A DNA stretch of 64,000 nt from the NCBI RefSeq assembly GCF_037176765.1, contig NC_090024.1, positions 242,098,571-242,162,570 of the forward strand, given 5' to 3'. Source of the stretch: Anolis sagrei. Taxonomy: Eukaryota; Chordata; Lepidosauria; Squamata; Anolidae. Under the pieces are notes generated by a model. That model worked only from the letters and a program-made list of their open reading frames with translations. It ran no database searches and had not been told where the DNA came from. This document shows, one piece after another, positions 52,258 to 63,980 of the stretch (the first letter of the stretch is position 1; each line of letters opens with the position of its first letter). The translations under genes were made by a program, and so were the position numbers.

Positions 52258-52969
52258 CAGCATTTCTCAACCTGGGGGTCAGGACCCCTGGGAGAGGGGG
52301 CTCTCGAGGGGGTTCCAGAGGGGTCACCAAAGACCATCAGAAAACATATTCCTGATGGTTTTAGGAACCCCTTTGGCAGAGCAGGCTGAAGATCTCTCAG
52401 CTTGTTCTTCTCTTCCTTTCTGGAATCAGCCCTCCCACCAAAAGCCCTCTTCTGCTGTTACTGGCCAGCCACACAGCCAAGGGGAGGGCTGATTCTGAGA
52501 TTCCAAGTGAGGAGGGGAGAGCAGGCATGCTCAGCGCATGGCAGTGTGGTGCACATTTGCTGACGACGGAGAGCGTGTGAGGCTGGACGTTGGTTCATGC
52601 CAGCAAGTCCCTTCAAGGCATGGGGGTTCTGTGTGGGAAGTTTGGCCCAATTCTATCATTGGTGGGGTTCAGAATGCTCTTTGATTGTAGGTGAACTATA
52701 AATCCCAGCAACTACAACTCCCAAATGCCAAGGTCTATTTTCCCCAAACTCCACCAGTATTTGAATTTGGACGTATTGTGTATTTGTGCCAAATTTGGTC
52801 CAGTGAATGAAAACACATCCTGCAAATCAGATATTTACATTACGATACATAACAGGAGCAAAATTACAGTTATGAAGCAGCAACGAAAATAATTTTATGG
52901 TTGGGGGTCACCACAACAGGAGGAACTGTATTAAGGGGTCGCGGCATTAAGAAGGTTGAGAATGACTGA
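52258..52969 (+). mobile_element. SPIN-like hAT element, 0.71 kb, both ends
   Basis: Left end cagcatttctcaacctggg; the next bases gaccatcagaaaacatattc and gatggttttaggaacccctt resemble SPIN. Right end gtcgcggcattaagaaggttgag aatgactg. Flanks actaagat / acctagag share 5 of 8 positions. A short stretch near 52370-52620 is not shared with other copies. Confidence 0.85.
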
Positions 52970-53894
52970 CCTAGAGTAAACCAACATGGAGGCCATTCAG
53001 CCCCATATTCAATAACCAGCTGGGTATGCTTGCTAGTCCTTTATGGTTATTACCATCTTTTCCAATGATTTTAAAAGCATATGTCATTGTTATTTTTAAA
53101 AACTATTTTTGAACTATTTTTTAAAAACTAGTCACTATTAGGTTTTTATTCATGTAGCTTGTTTTTAATTCACGTGGCGAGCTCCTGTGGGTCCCATTCA
53201 GGAGAAAAATGGGATCTAAAGAAAATAAATGACTAGGTTCGCCCATCTGCCTCCCACATTTCACTGGGAATGAAAAACTTGGGTTTGTTTCCCCGCCTTT
53301 TAGGGCTGGGTACTTGCATGCAGACATATCTGCATGTAGTCCTTTCCGGCAAAGCTGTTTCCGGGGAAGCTGTCTGCTACGGAAAGGCAAAGGCCGGCCG
53401 GTGCTTTTTGGTTCTGTTCCATAGGAGGCAGCCAGATGGGGATGAAGGGAGAAGTGACCTCAGCCAGTTCCTTACCCGGGGCTCAGAATAGACCGCTTTC
53501 AGTGCTGGGAAGAGGATGTCTCTCCTTGGGTCACTCATGCCCTGTCGTGAAATGACTGGGAGGTTTGTTTCTGTGTAGAAATCGGGTCTGGAAAGCATTG
53601 GGTGGGTACAGAATATATATTCTCATGCTAAATTTGCCACACAAGTTGGGAAATCCCAGATTCTTGGTTCAGTTTGGGGGTCTCCCTCACAACAAGAGGA
53701 AGAGTTCTGTTTTTCAGTCCCTCCTGGGGGAGTTTCTCCTGCAAGCTGGATCATGCCGACATCAAGCAGATGGACAGAAAGGCCTGGGGCTCTGGTGAAT
53801 TGCTCTCCAGGTGTGGAAATAGTAATTAGACTTTACAGAGCAATTGCCAAATGTTCAAAGTGCTTCAGTTGCTTTGCACTCCAATATTGGTGTG

Positions 53895-54160
53895 CACCAG
53901 GCATGGTCAAACTTGGGCCCTCCAGGTGTTTTGGACTTCAACTCCCACCCCCTTCCTTTTCCCTCTCAGCCCCTTAACCCTTTATTTTATAGTTTATATC
54001 TGGCATGGGCCAACTTGGGCCCTCCAGGTGTTTTGGACTCCAACTCCAACCATTCCTAACAGCCTCAGGCCCCTTTCTTTTCCCCCTCAGCCGCTTAAGG
54101 AATGGTGGGAGTTGAAGTCCAAAACACCTGGAGGGCCCAAGTTTGACCATGCCTGGTGCA
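53895..54160. mobile_element. Foldback MITE arms, three in a row
   Basis: ggtcaaacttgggccctcca (53905), ggccaacttgggccctccag (54006) and the reverse ctggagggcccaagtttgac (54130) with tccctctcagccccttaa blocks between; a small rearranged cluster. Confidence 0.8.
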
Positions 54161-54511
54161 GATGCACCCTTGTCTCTCCTGCAAAGAGGCTGCCCTTGTA
54201 GTTGTTGTGTTGCTGAGTGAATTTTTCCTCTGAGCTCATTCCTTTTCTGCCAGGACATTGGCTGGAAATTGCATGACTCAGAGAGAAAGCAGGCTCGTCG
54301 CTGAAGTTTTTACAACTTTTTCAGGTGAGCAAATCAAGCCTCCGCATCGCAAGAGGTAAGTCGTATCAATCTCTTTTTTAAAGCATCCATAGACATAGAA
54401 GGAAAGCACCCAGGCGCATCTTTGAAACTAAGTGGGAAGAAGATATGTCTTGTATAAGCTCTTCTCTGATGATACGGACCACAAAAGCTCATGCTACAAA
54501 TTTCCTCTTCT

Positions 54512-55006
54512 GTGTAATTTATTTATTTACAGCATTTATATTCCGCCCTTCTTACCCGACAGGGGACTCAGGGCGGATTACAGTGTACACATATATGGCA
54601 AACATTCAATGTCAATTTTTGACATACAAACATTTACAGACATACACAGAGGCTATTTAACTTTTTCTGGCTGCCAGGGGAGCTGTCGCTTTCATCGTCC
54701 ATCTGCGACACTGATGAAGCACTTCCGCATTCCCCGCATGCTTCCCCGCTGGAATGCTTTGCTGGAGTCTTCTTTATGGCCTCATAAATCAGTTAATTTC
54801 ACCTCCCCACACTTTAAGGTGGTACCTTATTTTCCTACTTGACAGATGCACCTGTCTTTTGGGTTGCAAAGGTCGACAACAGGCTATACACAATTGGTTG
54901 GAAACCCACTCCAACCCGGACTGGCTTCGAACTCATGACCTTTTGGTCAGAGTGATCTTAATGCAGCTGACACTCAGCCAGCTGCGCCACATTCCCGGTG
55001 CAATCC
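54512..55006 (-). repeat. Long SINE with tRNA-like head and L2-like tail
   Basis: Second copy of the 7773-8264 repeat, over 90% alike by eye; tRNA-like end at 54905-55005. Confidence 0.8.
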
Positions 55007-55012
55007 CGGTGT

Positions 55013-55235
55013 TAGGGTGCATCTGCACTGTAGAATGAACACAGTTTGACCCCACTTTACCTGCCATGTCCCAATGTGATGGAATCCTGGGATTTGTAGT
55101 CTAGTGAAGAACTATTACTCTTTAGTAGAGAAGACTGAAGATCTTGTAAAACTACAACTCCCAGTAATTCACTGCATTGAGACATGGCTGTTATAGTGGG
55201 GTCAAAGTAATTCATTCTACAATGTAAACGCACCC
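55013..55235. mobile_element. MITE with about 50-bp inverted ends
   Basis: gggtgcatctgcactgtagaa ... cattctacaatgtaaacgcaccc are inverted; inner tttgaccccactttacctg pairs with atagtggggtcaaagt. hAT-like non-autonomous element. Confidence 0.75.
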
Positions 55236-55344
55236 TTAATCTGAGAGATGTTCTTGCATTTCTTCATTCCCAGTATTCAATTGAGTTTGAGAAAGAAATG
55301 AAAGACTGAGAAGTGCATTTCATTTCATTCTTTCACATTTGTAG

Positions 55345-55408
55345 TTTTAGGAATTGTGGGAGTTGAAGTCCAAAACACCTGGAGGGCCCAAGTTTGCCCA
55401 TGCCTGAG
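55345..55408 (-). mobile_element. Foldback MITE, single arm
   Basis: ttaggaattgtgggagttga ... gcccaagtttgcccatgcctg. Confidence 0.8.
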
Positions 55409-55914
55409 ATACACACTGCCAAAGCACTCCCAACAATTGCTACTTATCTTAGCCAGGGGAGTTATAAAATTGGATGAAACAATTGCAGAGAGAAGTCAGG
55501 AAGACTGCAGGCAAAACACAAGACCCATCACGAGGGAGGGAGGAAAGGCAGGAGGCGCACCACGAGACCTGGGCCACAGGAAGGCAGCCTCCCCACGAGG
55601 GCAAGGAGAAGAGAAAGTGGCACTTTGTTCCATTCAAAGCCTTTGACCCACTTGACAAGGGCACCTTGGGACAAACAAAACACACAGGGAAGGCCGGGGG
55701 AGGCACTCCGCAGGCCCAGAATTTGTCCCTGACCACGAGGACCACAGGCTTGAGTTTTAAGAGAAGTGAAGCAGATGGTTGAGTGAGGAAAAAAATCCCA
55801 AAGTGGAAGTGCCATGCAAATTGCTGTGGAAATTTCCACTCCAGCCCCAGGGTTTTGATCAGCCCTTCCTTTACAAGGCCTCTTCATTCATTCATACACA
55901 CACACATATAGTAA

Positions 55915-56610
55915 AGACATTAAGTCCAGTCGTATCTGACTCTGAGGGGTGCTCTTTATCTCCATTTCTAAGCCAAAGAACCAGCGTTGTCCGTAGACAC
56001 CTCCAAGGTCATGTGGCCAGCATGACTGCATGGAGCACCATTACCTTCCTGCAGAAGCGGTGCCTATTGCTCTCTTTAAAGAAGGGTCCGGATTTAAAGA
56101 TGGGCTTAAAGCCAACCTGAAAAATTGTGGCATGGAGACCAAGAATTGAGAAGCCCTTGCCGTTGAGCGCTCTAACTGGAGGTCAGCTGTGACCAGCAGT
56201 GTTGTGGAATTCAAAGAGGCACGAATGGAGGACGAAAGAGAGAAACATGCCAAGAGAATGGCGCGTCAAGCCAACCCTGACTGGAACCGCCTTCCACCTG
56301 GAAACCAATGTCCTCACTGTGGAAGAACATGTGTGTCAACAATAGGACTCCACTGACACCTGTGTACCCACCTCCAAGACAACACATTCAGAAGACAATC
56401 ATTCTGGAGCTACGAGGGATCGCCTAAGTAAAAGTACCTATTGATCTACTCACATCTGCATGTTTTCGCACTGACAGGTTGGCAGAAGCTGGGGCTAACA
56501 GCAGGAGCTCACCCCCGCTCCCTGGATTCAAACTGCTGACCTTGCAGTCAGCAAGTTTAGCAGCTGACTGAATAAAATATAAGCCCCCGCTGCATCACTG
56601 GGGGCTTATA
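55915..56610 (-). repeat. tRNA-SINE family A split by a LINE
   Basis: SINE pieces 55915-56069 and 56437-56610 join at CCTATTG, which is duplicated (56063-56069 and 56437-56443). Confidence 0.85.
56070..56436 (+). repeat. Vingi-like LINE 3' end in the SINE
   Basis: gatttaaagatgggcttaaag ... gggatcgcctaagtaaaagta; reads [20 protein letters not shown] and a decayed [15 protein letters not shown]-like finger. TSD CCTATTG. Confidence 0.9.
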
Positions 56611-56904
56611 TTTCAAAAAACAGCAAATATGATCATGCAAGAGTAATAGAAAATACAAACCATATGCACACAGCTATATGGAACCTAGTACAACTATAAC
56701 TACACTATTTTTAGTACCTACTAAAAATAACAGAACGTGATCCTAAGAATGAAGCACACGAATAGAAACACATGCACAAAACCAACAGACAGACAAAAAA
56801 GAGAAATCTACAAACCTCTTACTCACTATTTGATGGTTATATCTCTTATTTAGTCTACTCTTGTTAAATGATACTATATAGGCATAATTCGGCTTTCAAT
56901 GGAA

Positions 56905-57196
56905 CTCTTCTAATTCATAAATTCCATGACTGGCAAGTCATCTTTAGCATTTCTCCCACAGTTAGGCATCTCCTTCAAAATGTGATGAAAGGAATCCAAG
57001 CTCCTGCCTCTTGCATTGTACCCAAATTCTGGAAACAGCCACAGGATGGACTCTTCTAATTCATAAATCTCACGACTGGCAAGACCTCTTAAGCATTTCT
57101 CCCATTTTGAAGGCATCTCCTTCAAAATGTGATGAAAGGAATCCAAGCTCCTGCCTCTTGAATAGTACCCAATTCTGGAAACAGCCACAGAATGGA
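56905..57196. repeat. 146-bp tandem duplication
   Basis: Units 56905-57050 and 57051-57196 (ctcttctaattcataaa ... ggaaacagccacag) are about 90% alike. Family unknown; only two units. Confidence 0.85.
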
Positions 57197-57736
57197 TGGA
57201 ACTGCAACTTCTTCATGGACTGGGGACACGGCACTTCCTCTAACTTGGCCCAAAATAACCAAAGCCCACCCTGCTTCCGGCTGCCTGGGCAGTGAGACCA
57301 TCCCCACCTACTTGATTCATGATAAGTCCCAAATGTGTCCCCGGTCAGGCCTTTGCGCTCTGTGTCCCAGAACAAAGCCAAGCCGCAGCACACCGTCATT
57401 CCCACTGGCAGAGCATTTGGCTCCACCGCAAACTTAATCGGGAGAACAAAGGAGCGACCCGCTGTCTCTTGGGCTTTGGCCAACCTCAAAAGGCTTGCAC
57501 AAAGCAGGAGTGGTGGTCAAGAGCCTTGATAAAACAGCAGGCCTGCTGAGGGTCAATCCACCCAGAAAGGTACACATCTGGGTGTTTCCCCAAGCTCTGG
57601 CTGGCAGAACATCAAGCTTTGATCCACTAGAACAGGGCCAAGACTTGAAAGAGGAAAAGTGCAGCAGTGAAGCACAAGGTTGTTCTTGAGCATATGCAAA
57701 GTGCAACCATCTCACGAGGGAGAATGAAACCTATAG

Positions 57737-57870
57737 CAGGCATGGGCAAACTTGGGCCCTCCAGGTGTTTTGGACTTCAACTCCCACAATTCCTAACAGC
57801 CTACCGGCTGTTAGGAATTGTGGGAGTTGAAGTCCAAAACACCTGGAGGGCCCAAGTTTGCCCATGCCTG
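57737..57870. mobile_element. hAT-type foldback MITE, best-preserved copy
   Basis: caggcatgggcaaacttggg ... cccaagtttgcccatgcctg; arms of 60-plus bp nearly identical, centre cagcctaccggctg. Confidence 0.95.
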
Positions 57871-58514
57871 CTCCATACCTTCAGGAAATGCAGCAAGACC
57901 TCCTTGTCCTACCTGCTGTTTGGCAAAGCCTATCAACAACATTGGGCAGGAAGAAATGAGAGTGCAAATGCAGGAGGTTTTCAAAAGACACCAGTTAAAA
58001 AAAATTCCAATCATCATCTTTCTTGGAGCTAATGCATCCAATGAATAAACCATCTGCAAAACAGGGATGGGATTAAAATATCAAAACTGCAAATTTGCAA
58101 TGTTTTCCTACTATTTTCTTTCCTCCCTGCTTAGCGACAAAAAAAGGGCTCTCTGATTTTAGGCTCTTGGGAGTTTCAGTCTGAGCACTCCGGCTGTTAT
58201 TTACATACAGCTCCAGTTTTAGGTATTTTTTGAACTGTCTGGAGCACGAGCCTGAAAAATGCAGGAGTCTGGGTTGCAGAAATGAAGGCAGGATTCTGAG
58301 GAATGTCTATGCACACTGCGTACAAGGGGACGCAACAAGATCTAGGGAGAGGTGCTGGGCTTCAAGGTGGGCACCACATTCCCACCTCCACATTTGAGAC
58401 CCCCTCGAAAATGAAGAACCCAGATTAAACCCAGGAGAAAACCTCTGTCTTTGGGTCCTTCTGCATGATTCTATGGTCAACTTCTGATGGATCTGACAAT
58501 AAGAGAGTCATAAT

Positions 58515-59142
58515 GGAGCTGTCATGCAGCAGCAAAAAAAGGCAATGGAATTTTGGCCTGCATAGTCTAGTACCTAGATCCAGGAAAGTCATGGTCCTCC
58601 TCTATTCTGTCTTGGTCAGACCACACTTGGAATACTTTGTCTAATTCTGGGCACCACAATTGAAGGGAGATGTTGACAAGCTGGAAAGTGTCCAGAGGAG
58701 GGCAACTAAAATGATCAAGAGTCTGGAGAACAAGCCCTATGAGAAGCGGCTTAAAGAGCTGGGCATGTTTAGCCTGAAGAAGAGAAGGCTGAGAGGAGAC
58801 ATGATGAGGACCATGTATAAGTGGGTGAGAGGAAGTCATAGGAAGGAGGGAGCAAGCTTGTTTTCAGCTAACCTGGAGACTAGGATGCGGAACAATGGCT
58901 TCAAACTACAAGAAAGGCAATTCCACCTGATCATGAGGAAGAACTTCTTAACTCTGAGAGCTGTTCAGCAATGGGACTCACTCTCTGTCCCGGAGTGTGG
59001 TGGAGTCTCCTTCTCTGGCGCCTTTGAAACAGAGGCTGGATGGCCATCTGTCGAGGGTATTTTGAATGTGATTTTCCTGCTTCTTAGCAGGGGGTTGGAC
59101 TGGGTGGCCCACGAGGTGTCTTCCAACTCTGTGATTCTATGA
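58515..59142 (+). repeat. CR1 LINE, 3' 630 bp
   Basis: [12 protein letters not shown]-type start, [40 protein letters not shown]; terminus ccaactctgtgattctatgac. Confidence 0.9.
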
Positions 59143-60374
59143 CTTGGAGAGAACATTTTAATCAAATTTGCAAATATGCCAAACTTACAAATGTGTGACT
59201 GTACTTGGGATTGTTCTCCTAGAACAGGTCAGTGATAGCATCGACCATGTAAATGGCATGGAAAAACACAGATGGCTGACCCTATCTTTCTCCCCCTCCT
59301 CTCCAGAGCCCACACTGCAATGCAACTTGCAGCTGTCACTCTGGAAGGACACACTTTCCGCAAGGTAGGCTGACCAGCTTCCTGCAAGGCCGCAAAGGAA
59401 CGATGGCAGGCACACAGCAAAACTACCAATGGCTTCAAGAGCCTAGCCCTGATTGGTGCCAAGAAGGCTGCCAATAGTTTATAGCCACCATTACTGTAAG
59501 ATGCACCAGTGTCCCTCCTCTGCTTCTCCTTGTCTCTGCATCAGAGAAGAATCCTGGGCTGTCTCCCTCTCTCACCTTTTCTACAAAGAAAGAAGAGAAG
59601 GAGGACTGCATGAAGAGGAAGCCCAAAAGAACAGGGCCTGTAAGGAATGCCTTACAGAAGGAGGAGGTGGGTAGACTAGCCCCAAATTAGGCATGGAGAA
59701 GGGCCTTACAATGTCCAAGATGCCAAATCCTATCTCATCCTGGAAGCTGAACAAGGTCAGGGACATGGATAGGGTCTTCCAAGGAACATCAAGGGTTAGG
59801 CTATGTTTCAGAGGAAGGCAATGGCAAACGACCTCTAAGGAGTCCTTCCTTGAGGAAACGCTAGGAAATCCATCTTATTGACACTAGAAAGCATGCCTGT
59901 GCATGCATGCACACAGAACTATCTTGTATGAAGGGTTGGCAATTCCCCCCTCTCTAGTGTATAAGGGATCATCACTCTATTTGTGTTCATTTGCTTATAA
60001 GTGTTTCTTTCATAAAAACTCATTGGGGATTGACAGTTCTGTCTTAGTCCACACAACCATCACTTTGAGAAGCACTGATGTATCACAAGAGGGAGGTATG
60101 ACTTCCTCCTTAAAATAAAATGATGGGAAGGTGATGTGAAATGGTTCGGCACAGGAATCAGACCAGGCAAAAGAAAAAGAAGGAACTCAGTGTGCTAGCA
60201 GCCAGGGAACGTCATAAGTCATCACCACAGCAATTGGTCTTGATGAAAAGATTACAGATTTGTAAATAAAACAGCCTCTGTACAGTTTTCAGCTGCGGAC
60301 GCTATGAAGATCCTCCCTGCTGAGCAGCACTTTACCAAATGCCCCGGCCCTCTAAGCTGCCATTGCAACAAGTA

Positions 60375-61060
60375 GAAGCAAAGACATGGAAGAGACCCCA
60401 AGGGGCATGCAGTGCAACCCTTCTGCCAGGAAGGAAAGCACAATCCAAGCCCTCCGGACAGAGGACCATCCAGTTTCTGATTAAGAACCTCCAGAGAAGA
60501 AGATTACCAGACTCCTAGGCAGCACTAGGAGAGCTGGACCATAAGAAAGACTGAGTGAAGGAAGCTAGATGCTTTTGAACAGTGGTGTTGGAGGAAAATT
60601 CTGAGAGTGCTTTGGACCGCGAGAAGATCCAACGAATCCATACTTCAGGAAATAAAGCCCGACTGCTCATTGGAGGGAAGGATGTCAGAGACAAAGATGA
60701 AGTCCTTTGGCTACATCATGAGAAGACAGGAAAGCTTAGAGAAGACAATGATGCTGGGGAAAATGGAAGGAAAAAGGAAGAGGGGCTGACCAAGGGCAAG
60801 ATGGACGGATGGCATCCTTGAAGTGATTGGATTGACTCTGAAGGAGCTGGGGGTGGTGAGAGCTGACAGGGAGCTCTGGCATTGGCTGGTCCAGGAGGTC
60901 ACAAAGAGTTGGAAGCGACTGAATGAATAAACAACAACAATAGGCACTGTTGAACAGATCTCACTGTCAGGAAGTTCTTCCTAATGTTTAGGTAGGATAT
61001 CTTTTCCTGCAATTTGAATCAATTCCTCCATTGTGCCTAGTGTTGGGAGCAGCAGAATAT
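60375..61060 (-). repeat. CR1 fragment split by a BovB end
   Basis: Reversed CR1 pieces (60375-60535, catgcagtgcaacccttctg; 60945-61060, ctgtcaggaagttcttccta) surround a plus-strand BovB-type end at about 60560-60940 (ctgaccaagggcaagatgga ... gcgactgaatgaataaacaac). Confidence 0.7.
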
Positions 61061-61063
61061 AAG

Positions 61064-62550
61064 CTCCCCCCCCCCCCCCAATGTAACATGCCTACAGGTA
61101 TACAAACATGGCTCACATGGCCCTCTCTTGAGCTGAGCTGAATCCAACCTCGTCCCTTTGGTCATGGCTGGAAGTGGTTGCCAGGCCACACAGGCTGGGC
61201 TTTCTGCAATCTGACTCCAACCGGGATGGCCACAAGGGAGTCCCCACTGACGCCAGGCCCGCTGTTCTGGCCGCATGCCTCGAGTTGCCAGAGCACCAGC
61301 TGGCACAAGAGGCCTGAAATGAGCCCCATCTATTGTGCTCTATGACTCTGAGAAGCACTTTAGAAAAAAGAAAAGAACCAGATCCCAGGGTTGCCCCTGA
61401 CAATATGGGCCTTGGCATTTCTCATACATCATGTGCCAAATGCCACAGGCGTCGCAATCTTTATTACACTTTCCCCGGCAACTCAATAAAATAGAGAGGG
61501 GCCTATATTACTCAGGGTCTGTAGCACCTCTTTTGTTTCTTGCTGGTTCACAAGGTCCATCAACCAGAAAGGATGAGATGGTGCCCGGGAGGTGGAGGCG
61601 GCGGGGAGCCACATCCAAAAAGGTGACACTCAGGGGGGCTCATTTTGTAGATACAGGCTCATTGTGGGTAACAACAATTGCCAAACAACAGCCAAAAATA
61701 TGAGCCTCTATATACAAATAGCAAAAGACATCTGAATTACGATGTTTCCCCTCTTCAAAGATATCTATATTGTCTGCCTCCTCTCCATCTTCTGGTGGAA
61801 AATGCCATCATCTTGCTAGGGATTGTGTAAAGAAGTGCTCCTCTTTTATCACTTCTGAACCTCCAACCTTTCCACTCTGGTGCATTCGAGTACAGTGCTG
61901 TAACAGAGGGATCAAAAGCATCCTATCCACTGTTTCCGCACTGAGCATTATTGCTTTACACTTCTATCATGACTCTTCTTACTTGATTTTTAAAATCTAA
62001 GTTAAGGAAGCCCAAATGTTGTGACCTTTCCGCACTGAGGAGTTGCTTCAGTCACTTAATAATTTCAGTTTCCTTCTGCAATTTTTGTCAGCTCTAAATT
62101 ATCCACTTCCAGGTCTGATGAAAAAAGGAATATAGAAAGCAATCCTCTCATGGCCATAGTGTAGATTTGCACCAAGGCTTTATGATACTCAGAGTTTTAT
62201 TTTTTATTCCTTTCCCAGTGATCTGGGTTGACCTTTTCATCCTGCAATTTACCCCAATTCCAAAACTTCTTTGCTGGTTAAGGGCAGCTAGCTCTGTTCC
62301 CATCTGTTTATGTGTAAAATTAAGACTTTTTTTTTGCCTGAATGCACATTACTTGCTTACAACAGACTACATTTCAATGCTTACTCTTCACTTGGAAATA
62401 TCCTCTTATGACTTTCCCTTTAAGCATCCTAAACAAGAGCTCTTCATTAGCAAATCAGACATCTTACTGTTCAACCCAAAAGCCAAGTCATTTATGAACA
62501 AGTTACAGTAATAAACACGTAGCCATTTTTTCAAGGCCTTTGCTACAATC
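61064..62550. other. BCL2L1 intron, nothing recognised
   Basis: Starts with a C run (61068-61079). No exon or repeat family identified. Confidence 0.4.
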
Positions 62551-62554
62551 TATT

Positions 62555-63488
62555 CCAGTGTTTCTCAAGCTGGGGTTGGGAACTCTGTGGAGGGAGATTG
62601 CCTAAGACCACCAGAAAACACAGTATTTTCTGTGTATTGTCGAAGGCTTTTCTGTTGGTCATAGGTGTTCTGTGTGGGGTTTGGCCCAATTCTGTCATTG
62701 GTGGGGTTCCAAAAGCTCTTTGATTGTTGGTGAACTATAAATCCCAGCAACTACAACTCACAAGTGTCAAGGTCTATTTCCCCCAAACTCCACCAGTGTT
62801 CACATTTGGGCATATTGAGGATTCATGCCAAGTTTGGTCCAGATCCATCATTGTTTGGAAACATCCTCTTATGACTTTCCCTTTAAGCATCCTAAACAAG
62901 AGCTCTTCATTAGCAAATCAGACATCTTACTGTTCAACCCAAAAGCCAAGTCATTTATGAACAAGTTACAGGAATAAACACATATCCATTTTTTCAAGGC
63001 CTCTGCTACCCATCTATTCCAGTGTTTCTCAGCCTGGGGGTCGGGAACCATGGGGAAGAAGGTTGCCAAATGCTCTTTGATTATAGGTGAACTATAAATC
63101 CCAGCAACTACAAGTGTCAAGGTCTATTTTCCCCAAACTCCACCAGTGTTCACATTTGGGCATATTGAGGATTCAAGCCAAGTTTGGTCCAGATCCATCT
63201 TTTTTTGAGTCCACAGTGGCCTCTGGATGTAGGTGACTACAACTCCCACATGACAAAATCAATGCCCCCCCCCAACCCCACCAGTATTCAGATTTGGCCA
63301 TATCGGGTATTTGTGCCAAATTTGGTCCAGTGAATGAAAATTCATCCTGCATATCAGATATTTACATTATGATTCATAACAGTAGCTGCACTTTTGAGGA
63401 AATTGAGTAATTTTATAGTTGAGGGTCACCACAACACGAGGAACTGTATTAAAGTGTCACAGCTTTAGGAAGGTTGGTAAACACTGAT
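62555..63488 (+). mobile_element. SPIN-like hAT element with internal duplication
   Basis: Left end cagtgtttctcaagctgggg (62554 region), right end gctttaggaaggttggtaaacactg (to 63486). A host-like block (catcctcttatgactttcc ... tcaaggcctttgctac) at 62398-62553 recurs at 62863-63018, so flank plus element start is duplicated. Confidence 0.8.
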
Positions 63489-63496
63489 CTATTCTA

Positions 63497-63604
63497 GGCA
63501 TGGGCAAACTTCAGCCCTCTAAGTGTTTTGGACTTCAACTCCCACAATTCCTAACAGCTGGTAGCTATTAGGAATTGTGGGAGTTGATGTCCAAAACGCC
63601 TGAT
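63497..63604. mobile_element. Foldback MITE, slightly shortened
   Basis: aggcatgggcaaacttcagc ... ggagttgatgtccaaaacgcc. Confidence 0.8.
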
Positions 63605-63609
63605 CTATT

Positions 63610-63960
63610 CCTTCTCTCTACTCTCTGATCTTTCTACCATGTTCTGCCTCTCCACTTGTCCCATGACTGCCACGTTTGCTCAGGAGTGATGGATGCTGTC
63701 AAAAGCCTTTTGAAATTCCAAATAAACAACTGGCCCTTTCCTGTTCCCATGGCTGTTGACATACTAAAAGGGGCGCGGAACAGGACATGCTTAACAGAAG
63801 TCATGTTGATCTTGTTCAGCAAAAATGGCCTTCTATATGCCAAATGTTTTTCACTTTCTGAACGTTCATCAGGAACAAACAGTAAGCTGTAATTTTCCAC
63901 ATCTCCCTTCTCTGCAGCCCACTTGCATCTTGTTAAACATGACGTCATGCTGGTTTACTT
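63610..63960 (-). repeat. Old CR1/L3-like reverse-transcriptase fragment
   Basis: Minus-strand sequence contains a degraded F.KAFDSI-type motif (caaaaggcttttgacagc, near 63700) and downstream CR1-like text. Strongly diverged. Confidence 0.45.
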
Positions 63961-63980
63961 TTCAATCCTCTGCTCTCAAT

